From assembly GCA_020698575.1 (NCBI GenBank), contig CM036241.1, positions 33,787,416-33,851,415 of the forward strand: DNA of 64,000 bases. Direction: 5' to 3'. Origin of the DNA: Bostrychus sinensis. Lineage: Eukaryota; Chordata; Actinopteri; Gobiiformes; Eleotridae. Of this stretch, positions 22,980-35,211 are shown one piece after another (the stretch's first letter is position 1; each line of letters opens with the position of its first letter). A program made the translations under genes and the position numbers. The notes beneath the pieces were generated by a model. It made no database searches, was not told where the DNA came from, and saw nothing but the letters and a program-made list of their open reading frames with translations.

Positions 22980-24060
22980 GAACGAAATGTTGATATACTT
23001 GTTGCTCTCTTCTTAGTGCTGCCGTGAGGATGCCCATTGCTTGGTTTGTATACAGCAGTTGTTGGCTTGCGTTGCGCACAGTTTTGTGTTTTTGTTTTTG
23101 TTGAACGATTTCCAAATATCGATCGTGAAGTGAACTCTGTGTTTTATTAGAAACCTCGGGCTGTATGTGGGAGTGGGGTGTTTGACAGATACGGGCTATG
23201 AGATACGTCTCCCACGCGCCTCCGCGAGTCCTCACTGCGGTCCAACAACGTGCGTACTGTATATCAAAGTGCAGCGCTCTGTCAGGATAATACGCCTGTT
23301 TGCCATCGCGTTTTCGTTCATGTGTGGCAAGTAACAGCCCAAGGCATAAACCTTCCTCGAATTTTAAATGTTCGTTCATGTCTTAATGTGACTTGCCATG
23401 TTTTTCTTAATTGCCCAGTTGTCGGGCGACCCCGTCTTCTTCTCATTTGACAATTATCGCCATCATAGGACCTGAGGCTTATTATTCAAGTGTAGTTAGA
23501 GAAGCAAGCTTTTGCACAAGTTGTACGCCTACATATGTCCATATGAAAGTAACACAGATTTGGACGGTGTTTAGCCTACATTTGTCACGTTTGTACTTCA
23601 TCCTTCAACAGACTATTACTTTGTGCATTGCTTTTTTAAATGTCTTTACAGGCATCGGATTAAATGTTATTATTAATTAAATGTTGGGGAGAGAGGGAAA
23701 AAAAAAACTATTTGGGAAAGAAACAAGGGTTGGATGTAGTGTGAACCAATGGTGAAGTGTACCGATCGTATGCATAAAAAGGCAAAAGGAGTATGCGTAT
23801 TGGAGACGGGGAGGGGGTTAGATGCGAAAGTGTGTGTGTGTGTGGTGGGGGGAGGGGGAGGAGGGGGGTAGAAAGAGGCAGAAAGAAGTCTTGATGAAAG
23901 TGTTGGGCCTGCGCTGTGTCTCTGCTGTGGCGTCTGCGTGGTCTGTGCGCGCCTTTGATAGTGAACATGAAGGAGGGGAAACCAAATCCTGCTGGATCCG
24001 TGTATCAGTGTCAGTGTAGCTCATCCGTGTGTGTGTGCGCGCGCGTCTCTCAGAGCTGAC
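22980..24060. other. CpG-rich flank with GT and G-rich simple repeats
   Basis: Many CpGs near 23140-23340. It then carries a (GT)n tract at 23831-23844 running into a G-run cluster (23845-23868), and (GT)n/(GC)n at 24026-24045. It may extend the promoter-like region at 22455. A 145-codon minus-strand frame at 22942-23379 has no recognisable domain and is not called. Confidence 0.4.
23844..23868 (+). other. Possible G-quadruplex motif
   Basis: Several close G-runs (GGTGGGGGGAGGGGGAGG, then GGGGGG) after a GT repeat. This fits a four-run G-quadruplex by sequence rule only. Confidence 0.5.
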
Positions 24061-24300
24061 TTACCAACTTAACCAAATAGATTAATTGCCTCCTAATTGC
24101 ATCCCTCTGCCGCTGAGTAACCTCATCATTTTTCATCTCAGTGTGCTGCATCTGTCATCTGTCAGCTGCAACACGTGCCCCCTCCACTCACTCGTCTTTC
24201 CTCTACTTCTTCTTTCATTGGCTCCATATTTCAGCTCCATATTTAAACTTGGCCATTAATAATTCACCTGGCGGGACAACACAAAGGCCTATAGCTGGAA
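24060..24300. promoter_or_regulatory. Candidate conserved non-coding element with homeodomain-type sites
   Basis: Unique, moderately GC sequence with spaced TAATTG cores (near 24084 and 24094) and an E-box CAGCTG (near 24163). No repeat character. Its role is a guess from composition and motif spacing. Confidence 0.25.
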
Positions 24301-24613
24301 GCCTGGACACTACGCTCTTAACTCCAGGCGTTCTATCTAGTGTGCACACTCTGAATTATGGATTTGTTTCCCAACACTCTGCAAGGTTTAGTCAATTACT
24401 CAGCTTTGGTGCACTAAAGACACTCACGTCTATAGCTGACGTTTTATAAAGGAAGAGGTTTCTGATGGACCTTTATAGTCCATCCTATAGTCTTCTTTTG
24501 CATACATCTCTATATTTCATAAAGGGTCTATTGCTATTTCAGCTGCTGCAAAGCTCTCTTATGAAATAAAGAAGAAACCTATTTTATATGCTTGGAATAT
24601 GCACCAATCAAGC

Positions 24614-24914
24614 ATGACATTATGACCAATTTGTTCCCTGCATTTGACCCAATCCTTCAAATGGGGCAACCTGTCAGGAGCAGTGGGCTGCTGCATGGAC
24701 CCTTCTACAGATCTTGAGCCAGGATCCTGGTCAGGAGTACCTAGCTGGAGGATTAGCCTGTTGTGCATGTTGATGGGAAACAGAGCTCCCGGAGAAATCC
24801 CACCCAGACATGGAGAGAACATACAAACTCCACAGAGAAAGGCACCACATGGTCTGGGAATTGGACCTGGGACCTTCTTGCTGTGAAGCAAGAGTGCTAA
24901 CCAGTAAGCCATCT
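24614..24914 (-). repeat. tRNA-derived SINE, family D
   Basis: On the minus strand it starts GGCTTACTGGTTAGCACTC with a box B-like GGTCCCAGGTCCAATTCCC. The body TGGAGTTTGTATGTTCTCTC is very common in fish SINEs. Its 3' part (GACCCAATCCTTCAAAT; CCTGTCAGGAGCAGTG) recurs at 63445-63553. Confidence 0.8.
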
Positions 24915-24919
24915 AAGGC

Positions 24920-26125
24920 TGTGTATAGAACACAGTTCACTATTGCTGCACTAAATAGTAATCAAGAGTTTAGGGGCTAAGCAGGTGATGTCTCTTATAT
25001 GCTCTTGGAAAACTGTCACTTACCACCCAAAATGTCACTAACTACCCACAGTGCACCTGTGTGACTTCAACAGGCATTAGCCAATTTCCACCGAGAGCAT
25101 CAGAGCCGTTGCTGCTACTATGCTTGAAAGTGTGGCAGAAGTTTATTTTGATACTTGGTGGCTGTTTCCTGTGTTTGCCCAGCTGTAGCTCTGTAGATCG
25201 TGGCAAAGAAGCTTGAAAATGAACTTAAATTACCTACCAAACTAACTAACTACCAACCTATCTTGAGTGTAGCATCATGGCGAGTTGTTTGTGTGATGTG
25301 CGCATGTTGTCCCCAGTGTGAATTCAGACTTAAAGGCAGAACTCAGTGTCTTTTTTTACCTTATATAAACTGTTTCGGAGTCCGTGTGATGGTTAAATTA
25401 CTTTGGTGTAAATTTGGGGTTAGAAGCAACTGAGTAGGGCTGAATGTTGGGCAGGTGGGCATTCCATATTAACATTATGATTAATAAGGTGGATGGTCAA
25501 AATATTATGCTTAATTGGTTTATATTATTTTTAGGTGGTGCTTTCCCAAGATCAACATCTTAAGGCATAAAAACACAATAAATGCTAACTTAGGTAATAT
25601 AACCAGCATCTATTCCTTTGTGTGCTTACTTTATTAAATATATGCATTTTTAAACTAGATAGAAGATGATGGTGCACAACTTTTTCCTTCATCAAAAGTA
25701 AACTTTAAGCTACTCTAAGTTATTTGAGCTGAACAAAAAACTCTTCCCCCAATGCATAAACACCAGCTGAAAGTTCATCAACATGCATCGCCAAGGCAAC
25801 TCACATGAAGCCTTGTCTTGTCAGTTGGTTGGTATAGGGTAGAGTGAGTGCATGAGCTCCACTTTGTTGTAAAAACATTAGTAATCAGGCAGAGCTGTCA
25901 GTTCAGGGTCCATGTGGTAATGTATGGTTAACATGCATCCCAGAAGAGAACACATGAAGGCATACAACAGAAATGGCCTGGAGATTGATTCAAAATGGCA
26001 AAAACTTCCTCTCAATAAACAGTTGTGGATTATTAAATTTAAGGTTTGACTCTCTGAGGTTGCTGTACAATAAAATGCTCTCCAAAAATGTCAAAAAGAA
26101 CGTGAAAATCTATTCATTCATCTTC
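24920..26125. other. Non-coding DNA, no distinct feature
   Basis: AT-rich sequence within the presumed gpr22 intron. Nothing coding is supported and no transposon ends were seen. Confidence 0.5.
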
Positions 26126-26127
26126 TT

Positions 26128-26352
26128 CTGCTTATTCTGGCGATGCAGGTGGCTAGAACTTATCCAAGCAAATAAGGCTTTAGGTGGAAGGTAGTTTGTC
26201 GCAGGGCTGACACTTGGAGACATACACTACACTGACAGACAACCATGAATTAACTATAGGCAATTTTAGAATTTTCACTAATTCCTGCATGTCTTTGGAA
26301 GAAGCAGGACATGTAGACCACTGGAAGTTTGTAGTGAGCCAGATTGAACCCA
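26128..26352 (+). repeat. Fish interspersed repeat (CTGCATGTCTTTGGA type)
   Basis: Contains TTCTGCTTATTCTGGCGATG, ACACTACACTGACAGACA and CCTGCATGTCTTTGGA. These are blocks typical of a very common teleost repeat, in diverged form. Confidence 0.55.
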
Positions 26353-26359
26353 GCTCTAT

Positions 26360-28680
26360 AAGCACAAACTACTTAATATTTATATTATGGAAGAGAGTAT
26401 ATATTTTAGATCAATATTAAAAATAGAGCCCAAGGATACACAGTAAAACCTTCTTGACCTTGGAACAGCCACTCACCACAGGCTTGTTTTGGGGACATAG
26501 TCTTAATCAACTGATGGAGAAGACTTAGTTGACAAGGAGATGGATTTGTTTTTTTGTTTTTTTTTTTACACAAAATGTGACCAGTTGCTTTGAGCTTATT
26601 GCAAAATATATCTGAAAAAAAAATAAGCAAGTGGTTCTTGAGATACAGTTTAATTGGTTGTTTCGCTGCCTCTGCATTGTGCAATTAAAATGGTTCTGTT
26701 AAACACCTACTCATAATTAACCCCATGTGTTGGACATACTCTACACTTTCAACTTAATTGCCTACTCTCATCTTAAGTGGTGTAATAGTTTAGGAGTTTT
26801 GTGATTACACTCAATGTGCAAAAAATGTTTATTATGTGCCATGTTTTTAAAAGAATATACCTATACAGTAAAATATGCAATAACCATAGTAAATGTTGCT
26901 AAATTTATATGATAATGGGGATATCTGGATATTACCATAATTAAATTTGAGCAGTAATTCCGTCTCTGGATTAACTGTTTAAAACTTAACAAATACTAAC
27001 CAGGACAAAAAAATATATTGTCTTTACTGATATTATGATAATGATAAATTGACAAGGTGCAGCCAGTTTATTTTTGTTATATTCCAAAAGGTATTTCCAT
27101 TTCCCAAAGCAGTCCCAAAAAGTTTACCAAACTGTGCTTTTTTTGGCACCCTTCAGCATTGGGGTCCAGCTCTGGGATGGCTTTGGAAAATGTGAAGCTA
27201 TCCTCTGCTGCGAGTTGATTGGTTGATAGATAATCCTCATTGTGCAAAATTTAGTGACCAGAAATAAAAGGAAAAATTTTATTTTAATGAAAAGGGTCTT
27301 GTTCATGTAACAAACAGCCGTATTCCAAGAGCGGATATGAAAGCTTTGTGCCAACTTTTTCAAAAAAATAAAGCAAATGTATATTACCAAGAGCTGTTTC
27401 CAGTTTGGCTAAGTACGGCTCTTGCTTCGAGAATCAAAACATTTCATTTAAAGTTTAGATTGGATGAAACACTAGTTAAACTTATGTCAGTATATGATGA
27501 GTTGTTAAAATTAGTTTAAGTGGCACAGAGAAGTTTAATGCACAGTAAGCTGGGGGTAAACTGGAAGTAGTCTCCTGTTTACTAGAGCTATGACAGCTTT
27601 ACCGCCACACACCAGTATTTACACTTGTTTTTTAATAAAATATTGGCACTGCCTTTATGTTAAAGTCAGTTACAAACATGCTTTTTAATCTCATTTAATA
27701 ACACAATGTTTGTGGTGCTTGTGTGACGTCAGTGTTTATGTAACAGATGCCGGACTCCTGAACCCAGAGTAATGGAAACAAAAGCTTTCCATACTGACAA
27801 GACCCCTGCTGTACCGTCCAGTGGAAATATGCCTTATGTCCCCAGAGGGCTACCATAGCTGTTCACATGCTCTAAGTCTGAGGCGTTTATCTGCAATCTG
27901 GCCTTATACCATTAAGTGTTGGCAAAAAGGTTCCTAATAGCAACAGCAGATGAATTTGGACAATATGATATTCTGCCAGCAATTACATAACATTAAGAGA
28001 AAGAATCCAGCCACAAGGGCTCACAAGCCAGTGTACTCTTTGTGTCAGACTGAAGCCTGGATAAATGGAGAGGCTTGCATATCCAGTGTAAAACCTATGA
28101 CAAAACAATATGCATATCACTGCACAGAAAGCGATATTTGCTAATTCATAAGTGCTTCATTTTCCATACTCTATAGATGTGTCCAGTTGTTAGACGTTTT
28201 GTCCAACTCTATTGTCTTGTTGTGTCTGTCTTTCTTGGGGCCAGCAGTGTTGGATATAAACCATGGCCTCATCTTTGTTGTGCACTGATGTTTTTTGACA
28301 GTGAAACACAGGGAATGAGTGCAAATGACAGCTTGATGTCTCAATAGGGAGTATAATTACTGCACTCACACGCAGCTCAGTGTTTATTGTACAGCGGACA
28401 TGTTCAGTGTCTGTCTCCTCCATTCAGTGTGTTTTGTCACAGTCCCAAACACTGGGGATTCTATTCCTGCAGGCGCCTTTGTCCTGCATCATTCAAAGCT
28501 GCGCTGTACTTTTGTGACGGCTTTGTCAAGATTGAAGCGAGAAAAAAGATCATACTTTGGAAGCAAAAAGAGGCTCATAATACTCTTACAGGAATTATTT
28601 TAGCATTGCTTTACATTATTGTTTTTATTTTGGGCATTCATTTAGGTGCACAAAATGTATCTGTGTCAGCCCTGTGACTA
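26360..28680. other. Non-coding DNA with a CRE-type site
   Basis: Mostly AT-rich and unassigned. It includes a full palindromic CRE core, TGACGTCA, at 27724-27731. Short frames at 27337-27519 and 28387-28677 show no recognisable family. Confidence 0.4.
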
Positions 28681-28682
28681 AC

Positions 28683-28775
28683 AGGCCAGAGGTGCATCCC
28701 GCCTAAGGCACATAGTTGCTGGGATAGGCTCCAGTCATTCATGACATGGTATTAAGCAGAAGATAAACAAATAGA
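28683..28775 (+). repeat. Repeat fragment (GGGATAGGCTCCAG type)
   Basis: GCTGGGATAGGCTCCAGTC followed by a short tail with AGCAGAAGATAA is a fragment of the same class of fish repeat as 26128-26352. Confidence 0.5.
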
Positions 28776-28918
28776 TTTTTGGGTAGCTCTTTATTTCTCA
28801 CACCAATGTATTTGTATATGATGCAGTGCAGCAAATAACAGAAATGCGATGACATATGAATTCCTTTTGTACTATTTTTCTTTGATAACTGGAAAGCTAA
28901 GGTTGTGTGCAAATATTT

Positions 28919-28934
28919 CTCTCTCTCTCTCTCT
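28919..28934. repeat. (CT)n microsatellite
   Basis: Eight CT units, followed about 30 bases later by a poly-T run. Confidence 0.9.
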
Positions 28935-29084
28935 TTGTGCACACTACAACACAACAGTTTAATATTGTTTTTTTTTTTTTCACATCTTTGTGTTTTTAAA
29001 ATGTTGGAATAGTTATGCACTCAAAATCTTTTGCAATCACAGCTGCACTTACAAACACCAATTTCTTTTTTGAAATCCTTCAGC

Positions 29085-29262
29085 CCCTCTTGTTGCAACC
29101 AGCCACATACTGTGACTAGAGTGGGTAATGTGACTGAAGTGTCTTGCCCAGGGACACAATGACACTTTGGGCAGGACAATGGCGCTTTGGGCAGGGTTTG
29201 AACCAATGACCCTCTGGTTGGTGGACAAACACTTAACCCATCACTGTCGCCCCAACGGGCAA
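29085..29262 (-). repeat. SINE related to family B, diverged
   Basis: GAAGTGTCTTGCCCAGGGAC and AACCAATGACCCTCTGGTTG are the reverse complement of the SINE core and its box B region. The copy lacks the usual tail. Confidence 0.65.
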
Positions 29263-29283
29263 ACATCAATTGATTTTTCATAA

Positions 29284-29815
29284 AGGATCCATATTATGTT
29301 TTTCAAACTTTTCAAAATAAATCTAGGCATATTTGCATCAACATTTCACGTTTTATAAAGTAAAATTGTGTATATGTATTGAAACCATCATTTGGGGAGC
29401 TGTACTTTCACTTTGCAGAAAATGCCTGGATTAGGTGCCAGTCTCTTTAAGGCCCTGTTGGCCCTGCTCCCTTCACTCAGGTAGCTACTCTTTGCAAACA
29501 CTGTAGTTTATACCAGGTCTGCTGCAGTGAAGGACCACAGGGCTCTCCATCTTCTCCTTTTGAGTTCACTCATAAATAAAGTTTGGAGGATTAGAGTGAG
29601 ACATGAGAGGACAAGCTCTGAGCGCCTGTAATGAAAGGTGGGGGATAGGCAGAACATGATAAAATGGCTTTTTAGCACGACTACTAGCAACATAAAGCAA
29701 ACAGATGAGCTGGATGCCTTGTAGTGGCTGCGGTTTAAGTTCAAGAATAGAGTCACTGGTGACGGTGTATGTGCTTTAGAAGCACACAGGAGCACTTCCT
29801 GGAGAGGGCGGGTTT
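29284..29815 (-). repeat. Family A repeat, long diverged copy
   Basis: Reverse-complement match to 31532-32045 across most of its length: CCATATTATG end, TTTGGGGAGCTGT, GATAAAATGGCTTTTTAGCA, and CACACAGGAGCACTTCCTG. Confidence 0.75.
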
Positions 29816-29889
29816 TAATGTGTTTAATGTGTTCTTATGGACCAAAACCATGTGTCTGAAGTAAAGAATGAATTGAAATTAAAATTAAA

Positions 29890-29980
29890 TTAAAATATAG
29901 ACAGCCTCTGGAGGCCCCCCTGCTGTACCTTTGTGGACCCCCAGGGGGCCCTGGCCTTCACTTTGGGAATCACTGATCTA
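29890..29980. repeat. hAT-type terminal fragment
   Basis: CACTTTGGGAATCACTG with a preceding GGCCCCCC/GGGGGCC-rich block resembles one end of a fish hAT element. The partner end was not found. Confidence 0.4.
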
Positions 29981-29984
29981 ATAG

Positions 29985-31235
29985 TATATTGTTATAAGAA
30001 TGATCTATGAATAAACATCATCTAGGCTTTATTATTAAGGATTCTAATATCCTTACACACTCTAATAAGGCATGTTCTCATTTGTTGGTCAGCTTAGAAT
30101 AATACTCTATAATAATAAATAGATTTAAAGAATATTGATAATGCATTCACAATGTGCTTTATAGGGCAGAGGTGGAAACTCGACAAAGTGTTCCAATTGA
30201 TTTTGAGCTCTCTTTTTTTATTTTGCTGTGGTAAATTAGTTCAGCTTAATTAAAGAAAAACTAGAAAGGCAGTGCAGGTGTTGGGGAAAATTGCACCTTA
30301 AAGGAGCAACATGGAAAATTTAGAACACTAATTGTTAAGAACACAGTAATTACCTTCAAAATAAAACTATTTTTATTTTTGCCATAAGCTGCATGTCCCA
30401 CTTTTGTAGCATGACATAATCTCAAACACTTTTCCCAAATTGGTTTACTAATGCACAGTGTTAACTTGTTATGCAAAGTTTTAAAATATAGGTCACTGTT
30501 GTATGCAAGTCTATTGTGTTAAAATTATGTCTGCTTCAGCTTTGTTTTATGACCTATTGAACAAAAGTATTTTTCTCTATTTTATAATGTATGTATGATG
30601 TTAAAATTAGACTCTGGGGCATAGTTGGAGGTTAGGTGGTTTTCAGGTTGTCAGAACAGGTGGCCATCCGGTGAACTCTGACGTCTTTTTAAATCCCAAA
30701 GTCACAGTTCATAGGCACCAAAGGCTCAGTTTAAGTTCTCCTTTAAAAATAATACAGGCTACTAACAAATGCATTCTTTATATTTTCAGCAAAATCCTCA
30801 TAAAGAACACAACACACCATTGTTTACAATACTGTTTGCCAAATTAATTCACTAATCTATAGGCTTTTGTACTGAAGGGAGAGGGAATGTGGGGTACACA
30901 CCCGTCCTCTCTGGGCCATGTGTGTTTAGGATCTGTGCTGCTTGAGGATATGAAGCTTACAAGCACCCAATACAGCCAATACTTTTAACTTTTTAAAATG
31001 CCCCTTTTTAACCAAGTCATCTTTCTAAAATATTGCCAATTAATTTAATAAGTGGCAAAATGCTCCTCAAGCTATTTTTCTTTATTAATAACACCTACTT
31101 TTCCTTTTTTTTTAAAACTAATTCTACCTAAGTTTCAAGTCTTTTGTTGCCACTTACCCAATTTCATTTGAGATGTGTTGCTGCCATCAAATATTTTTTT
31201 CCTTTCAGCTTTTTCCAGTCACCACAGTAATCATC
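29985..31235. other. Non-coding DNA, no distinct feature
   Basis: AT-rich, no supported gene or element boundary. Confidence 0.5.
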
Positions 31236-31237
31236 TG

Positions 31238-31385
31238 CCTCCTTGCATATAGTAATTTGCATATTAGCCTTATTTGGCATAGATTTTTATGTCAGATGCC
31301 CTTCCTGACACAATTCTATTTATCCGGGCTTGGGACTGGTGCATAGGGTACACTGGCCTGTGAGCCCATGTGGCTGGATTGAGGT
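31238..31385 (+). repeat. Fish interspersed repeat (GATGCCCTTCCTGACAC type)
   Basis: CAGATGCCCTTCCTGACAC, TTTATCCGGGCTTGGGAC and TGTGGCTGGATTGAGGTC are blocks of a common teleost repeat. A short related piece is at about 39050-39075 (inverted). Confidence 0.65.
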
Positions 31386-31531
31386 CAAATTTAAAATACA
31401 CTAGTTTTTGTATGGAATGGTAAAATATTTCACACATGAAATGAAGATTTTCAAATTATAGCTTTCTTTATTTACATTTTATGCTGTGGCCTAATTTTTT
31501 GGAATTGGGTTTGTATAACAAGCTTTTTTAT

Positions 31532-32045
31532 GGTCCCCTATTATGCTAAATTTACTTTTTTGAGCGTTTATCCCTGTTATGTTTCCACCTCAAAAACACA
31601 CCCAGAGTAGTATTTTGTTTCATTAACCCATGTTTGAGTAACCCTGCATGCTGAGGTCGTCCATTTCTCAAGACTGAAAACGCTCGGTCTCATGACTTGT
31701 GACATCAGAAAGTGCTCCTGTGTGTTTCTAAAGCCCCTACACCATCCCTGAACTCATTCTGATGATTTCACAGCTTAAATTGCCATCACTACACAGCAGT
31801 CAACTCATTTATCTTAGTTAGCATCATGTTGCTAATAGTCGTGCTAATTAGCCATTTTATCATCTGTCCATACCCCACCATTGCCATCAGGAGGCGACAG
31901 GCACATAATCCAAGCATTGTCTGCAAATTGAAAGTAACAGCTCCCCAAAATAAGACATTTTCCCATGTAAGTTATAGCACATGAAATACTAATGCAAAGT
32001 GGTGCAAAACTATTTCAAAAACCCTGAAAAAAACATAATATATTA
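31532..32045 (+). repeat. Interspersed repeat family A, fullest copy
   Basis: About 510 bases from GGTCCCCTATTATGC to AACATAATATATTAA. The two ends form imperfect inverted repeats (TATTATG then a T-rich stretch to TTTTTTGA). No coding capacity, so probably a non-autonomous DNA element. At least seven other copies occur in this window, in both orientations. Confidence 0.75.
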
Positions 32046-32049
32046 ACAT

Positions 32050-33595
32050 TTGAACAACTTGATTTTTTTTCCTACACAGGGATCTTGACTTTGATCGACC
32101 ACAAAGAAGCAACTATAGCTCAAGCCATTTTAGGAACATCTTTATTTAACCCTCTACGGCAAAATCCTCATTCTCAACATTATTCACATAAAACCCCACA
32201 TTTAAATTGATCCTTTACGCCTGTTCATATGCTTTTCTTTGGCACTCCTGGTTTCTCACCATTTTTCATTTTGACAACCTGTTACATCAGCTCGTCCCAG
32301 AGGAGCAGCAGGATTATCTCTCACTGCCATTCATCTTTTTTCATCTTTGTGGCAGCTTCTACCGGGGAACACTGATGTGACTGTACGGCTGTTCAATTAT
32401 AGATGCTATCAGTCCCTTGTCACATAACTCCTGGCTTCCTAATCGGAGGAAACGCTTGTAGAGCATCACTTTGAAGTGTGGAAACGGCAGCTCACAATGT
32501 TACTAAGATACCCAGGTGTGAGTTCAGCATAGTTCAACTCATGTATGTAGCTATCGTATTCCAGATCTGTGAATCAAAGCAGCTTTTAGGTGCACTATGA
32601 TAGTCTATATAATCTGACTGGTTTTCACAATTACTCCATCCATATAATATAAATAAGCATTTTATATAATGAGCATTTTACACTCAAATGTAGAGTAATA
32701 GCAAGAGTGTTTTTCCTTGGACTTGAGGAAACCTATTTATTCAATCACTAGCAGAGTAAGTGTTTTTAACAGAGGGGGAACTAGTGAAGGGACTGAATCT
32801 TTGGCCCAATCACATGCTCAGAAGAAAATTTGGAGGGTCCTATTCGGATCAGGGACACTTTCATTAGTTGAAAGCTTGTGCACATCTTTATACATTACAA
32901 TAGTGGTGAAGGCAAGTCCAACTGAAAAGATAACCATTCCAGCGCTGACTCCCACTCAAAGCAGAACAAAAGAAAAACAGAGAGAGAGAAAAACAGAGAA
33001 ACAAAGTGAATATCTGATGATACACATTCAACAAAGATTTGAGTAGCGGACCTTTAATAAAAAAAAAATTCTTGGAAAACATTAAAACTGGACCAATGCA
33101 CCATGACAAAATACTAAGGGCCTGATTTACCAAGAGAGAGATGCTAAATTGTAAGTGCTGTTTTAAAAATAGCGTCTGGTGTTTGTGTGTGTGACACTGT
33201 GTAAAATGTCAAAAAATGAAAGTTAAAATGAAATGGCAGCAACAGGTCTCCAAAATGTTTAGAGCTCATCCTAAAATTTTAGCTTTCAGTTTAGCTTTAG
33301 GCCAGTGCAAAACAAGCAATTATCTCCGCTATGTTAAACATCAAGTCTTGCATTGGCAATGTGTATCTATACATTCCATTTTGGGTACCTTTTTGTTCAT
33401 GTTTTTTTTTTTTTTTGCTCTGTGTAAACTCACATATTAAGAGCTTAAACACACACCATAACTTACTGCAGCATCCATTACTTCAACAACCAGTGGGAGC
33501 AGATTCAAATCAATACATAATATTTTTTGCATGATGTGGTTGTGGATGTAGCCAGCACTTAAATAGACATACATACATATTATCATCAGAAATTA
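32050..33595. other. Unique-looking non-coding DNA
   Basis: The 32200-32520 part lacks repeat character and may be a regulatory element of the gpr22 locus. The rest is AT-rich. No coding support for the frame at 32717-33046. Confidence 0.35.
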
Positions 33596-33599
33596 TTAA

Positions 33600-33725
33600 T
33601 ATCAAGCTGGCAGCTCAATCCCGGCTACTGGCATTGCATACTGCTGTTGTATCCTTGGGCAAGACACTTCACCCACCTTATGTGTATGAATGTGTTAGTG
33701 TGCTTGTGTGATTGGTGGTGGTCTG
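33600..33725 (+). repeat. SINE family B, 5' truncated
   Basis: CTCAATCCCGGCTACTGGCA, TCCTTGGGCAAGACACTTCA and TGTGTGATTGGTGGTGGTCT match the core of the copy at 14999. Confidence 0.8.
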
Positions 33726-33889
33726 ATTGTGGTTAATATAAATCCCTAAAATTAAGATATTTTGCCTACAACACATTGGCAAAATAGAACAAATGGTTAT
33801 GGAGTGGAATACTGATGACCATGAAAGAAAATGATTATGGAGAAATGCAGTAACAGTAATCCTGAAGAATGTGTGTGATGACATGTGAT

Positions 33890-34405
33890 AAAGAGTAGTA
33901 GCAAGAATGAAAGAATGGTGTACAAGACAGTGATGAGACCAGTGATGTTATATTGTTTAATCTTTTTTTATTTTATTTTTTTATTTTATAAAGGGACAAT
34001 ACATATTAATGAACATTTGACATGTAAATATGTGAGATATTTCCATCTCTAGTCCCTTGGCAATCTACTTGGTGGAACAGGCAGGAGGCAGAGCTGGAGC
34101 TAGCGGAGCTGAAGATGACGTTGAAATTCTTTATAGTGATTAGGATGGACAGGATTAGGATTGAGTACATCAGGGGGACAGCTTATGTTAGTTGTTTTGG
34201 AGATAAAGTCAGAAAGGCCAGATTAAGATGCAATAGTGACTATATTGGTAGAGGGTTACTAGAGGCTTACTGTAGAGGAAGACCAAAAAGGATATTTATG
34301 GATCTAATGAAAAAGAACATTAAGTGAATTGGTCTGAGAGAAGAGGAAGCTCATGATAGGGCTAAATGGAGGCAGATGATTTGTGGTGATGGCACTTGTG
34401 GTTAA
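33890..34405 (+). mobile_element. LINE (RTE/Rex-like) 3' end with a nested insertion
   Basis: Translation gives VYKTVMRPVMLY before the interruption and RMDRIRIEYIRGTAYV, FGDKVRKARLR and RGRPKRIFMDL after it, as at the C-terminus of non-LTR reverse transcriptases in fish. The two parts are separated by an A/T-rich segment at about 33958-34078 carrying GGGACAATACATATTAATG. The copy is dead. Confidence 0.75.
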
Positions 34406-34409
34406 TAGC

Positions 34410-35210
34410 TGAAAGGAGAAGGAGATAATATAAAACTCTAGTGACAAAAACGTCCATACTAAGGTAATTAGTCTACACAGTCAGTTCAAACGAAGTAAAT
34501 TTGAGATAACGCTTTCAACTACTGCCTGTTTTATTCAAGAGTCTGCCTTTGACTGAGCCACTCAGCAGAGCATGGCAGTTGTAAATGGGCTGTTATTATC
34601 TGAAGAATTCTGTTCAATGAGCCAATATAATATTAAAAGATGAACATTTGGCTGATGAATATCACAGTATTACTGCCCCTGTACAGCGTCCTTAACCAAA
34701 TTAAAGAGAACAGTTCAGACAAAATAATTTGATTAGATGAGAGGTATTTGTAGCTTATACATAATGTCAGTGTTTCCTATCAGTGTACCACTGCAGCATG
34801 TATAAAAACAACATTTGGCGCTTAGTTCCTGGCAGGTAGAAAGGTCAGCGATCCAGTGTCAAGGCCCCCCCAGGGTTGTGGTGGTGAAGAGGAGGAGATA
34901 GAGATCTTGTGGTGGCTGATGGTTCTGCTGCTGCGGTGGAGCTGGGTGCAGACGAGGGTTGTAACAGGTAGCTAAAAACAGCTTGAGACAGCTTGAGAGG
35001 TGATTAGATGAGAGGCACTGGTGGCAGGCTGTGATTGGCTGACAGTAACAGACAGGTGATAGAGTGTAGAACAGGGAAAAGAAATCACAGTCTTCCTGAA
35101 TTTACTGCTATACAAATGCTATATGAATTTACTGAATATACTGCTTTATTTTGTATTTATAGCACTGATACTACTGTCTGTGAAGACTCTCCCTCGTCCA
35201 GGTTAATGGA
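34410..35210. other. Unique-looking non-coding DNA
   Basis: 34500-34790 is non-repetitive and may be a regulatory element. G-rich GGTGGTGAAGAGGAGG-type sequence lies near 34870-34960. No gene supported. Confidence 0.35.
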
Positions 35211-35211
35211 A

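Noticed and set aside
22942..23379. 145-codon minus-strand open frame in the CpG-rich region
   Set aside because: No domain, no signal peptide and no splice context; long frames arise easily where stop codons are rare in GC-rich DNA. It also overlaps a SINE fragment at one end.
28387..28677. 96-codon plus-strand frame with a hydrophobic end
   Set aside because: No family match, no start context, and it ends beside a repeat fragment.
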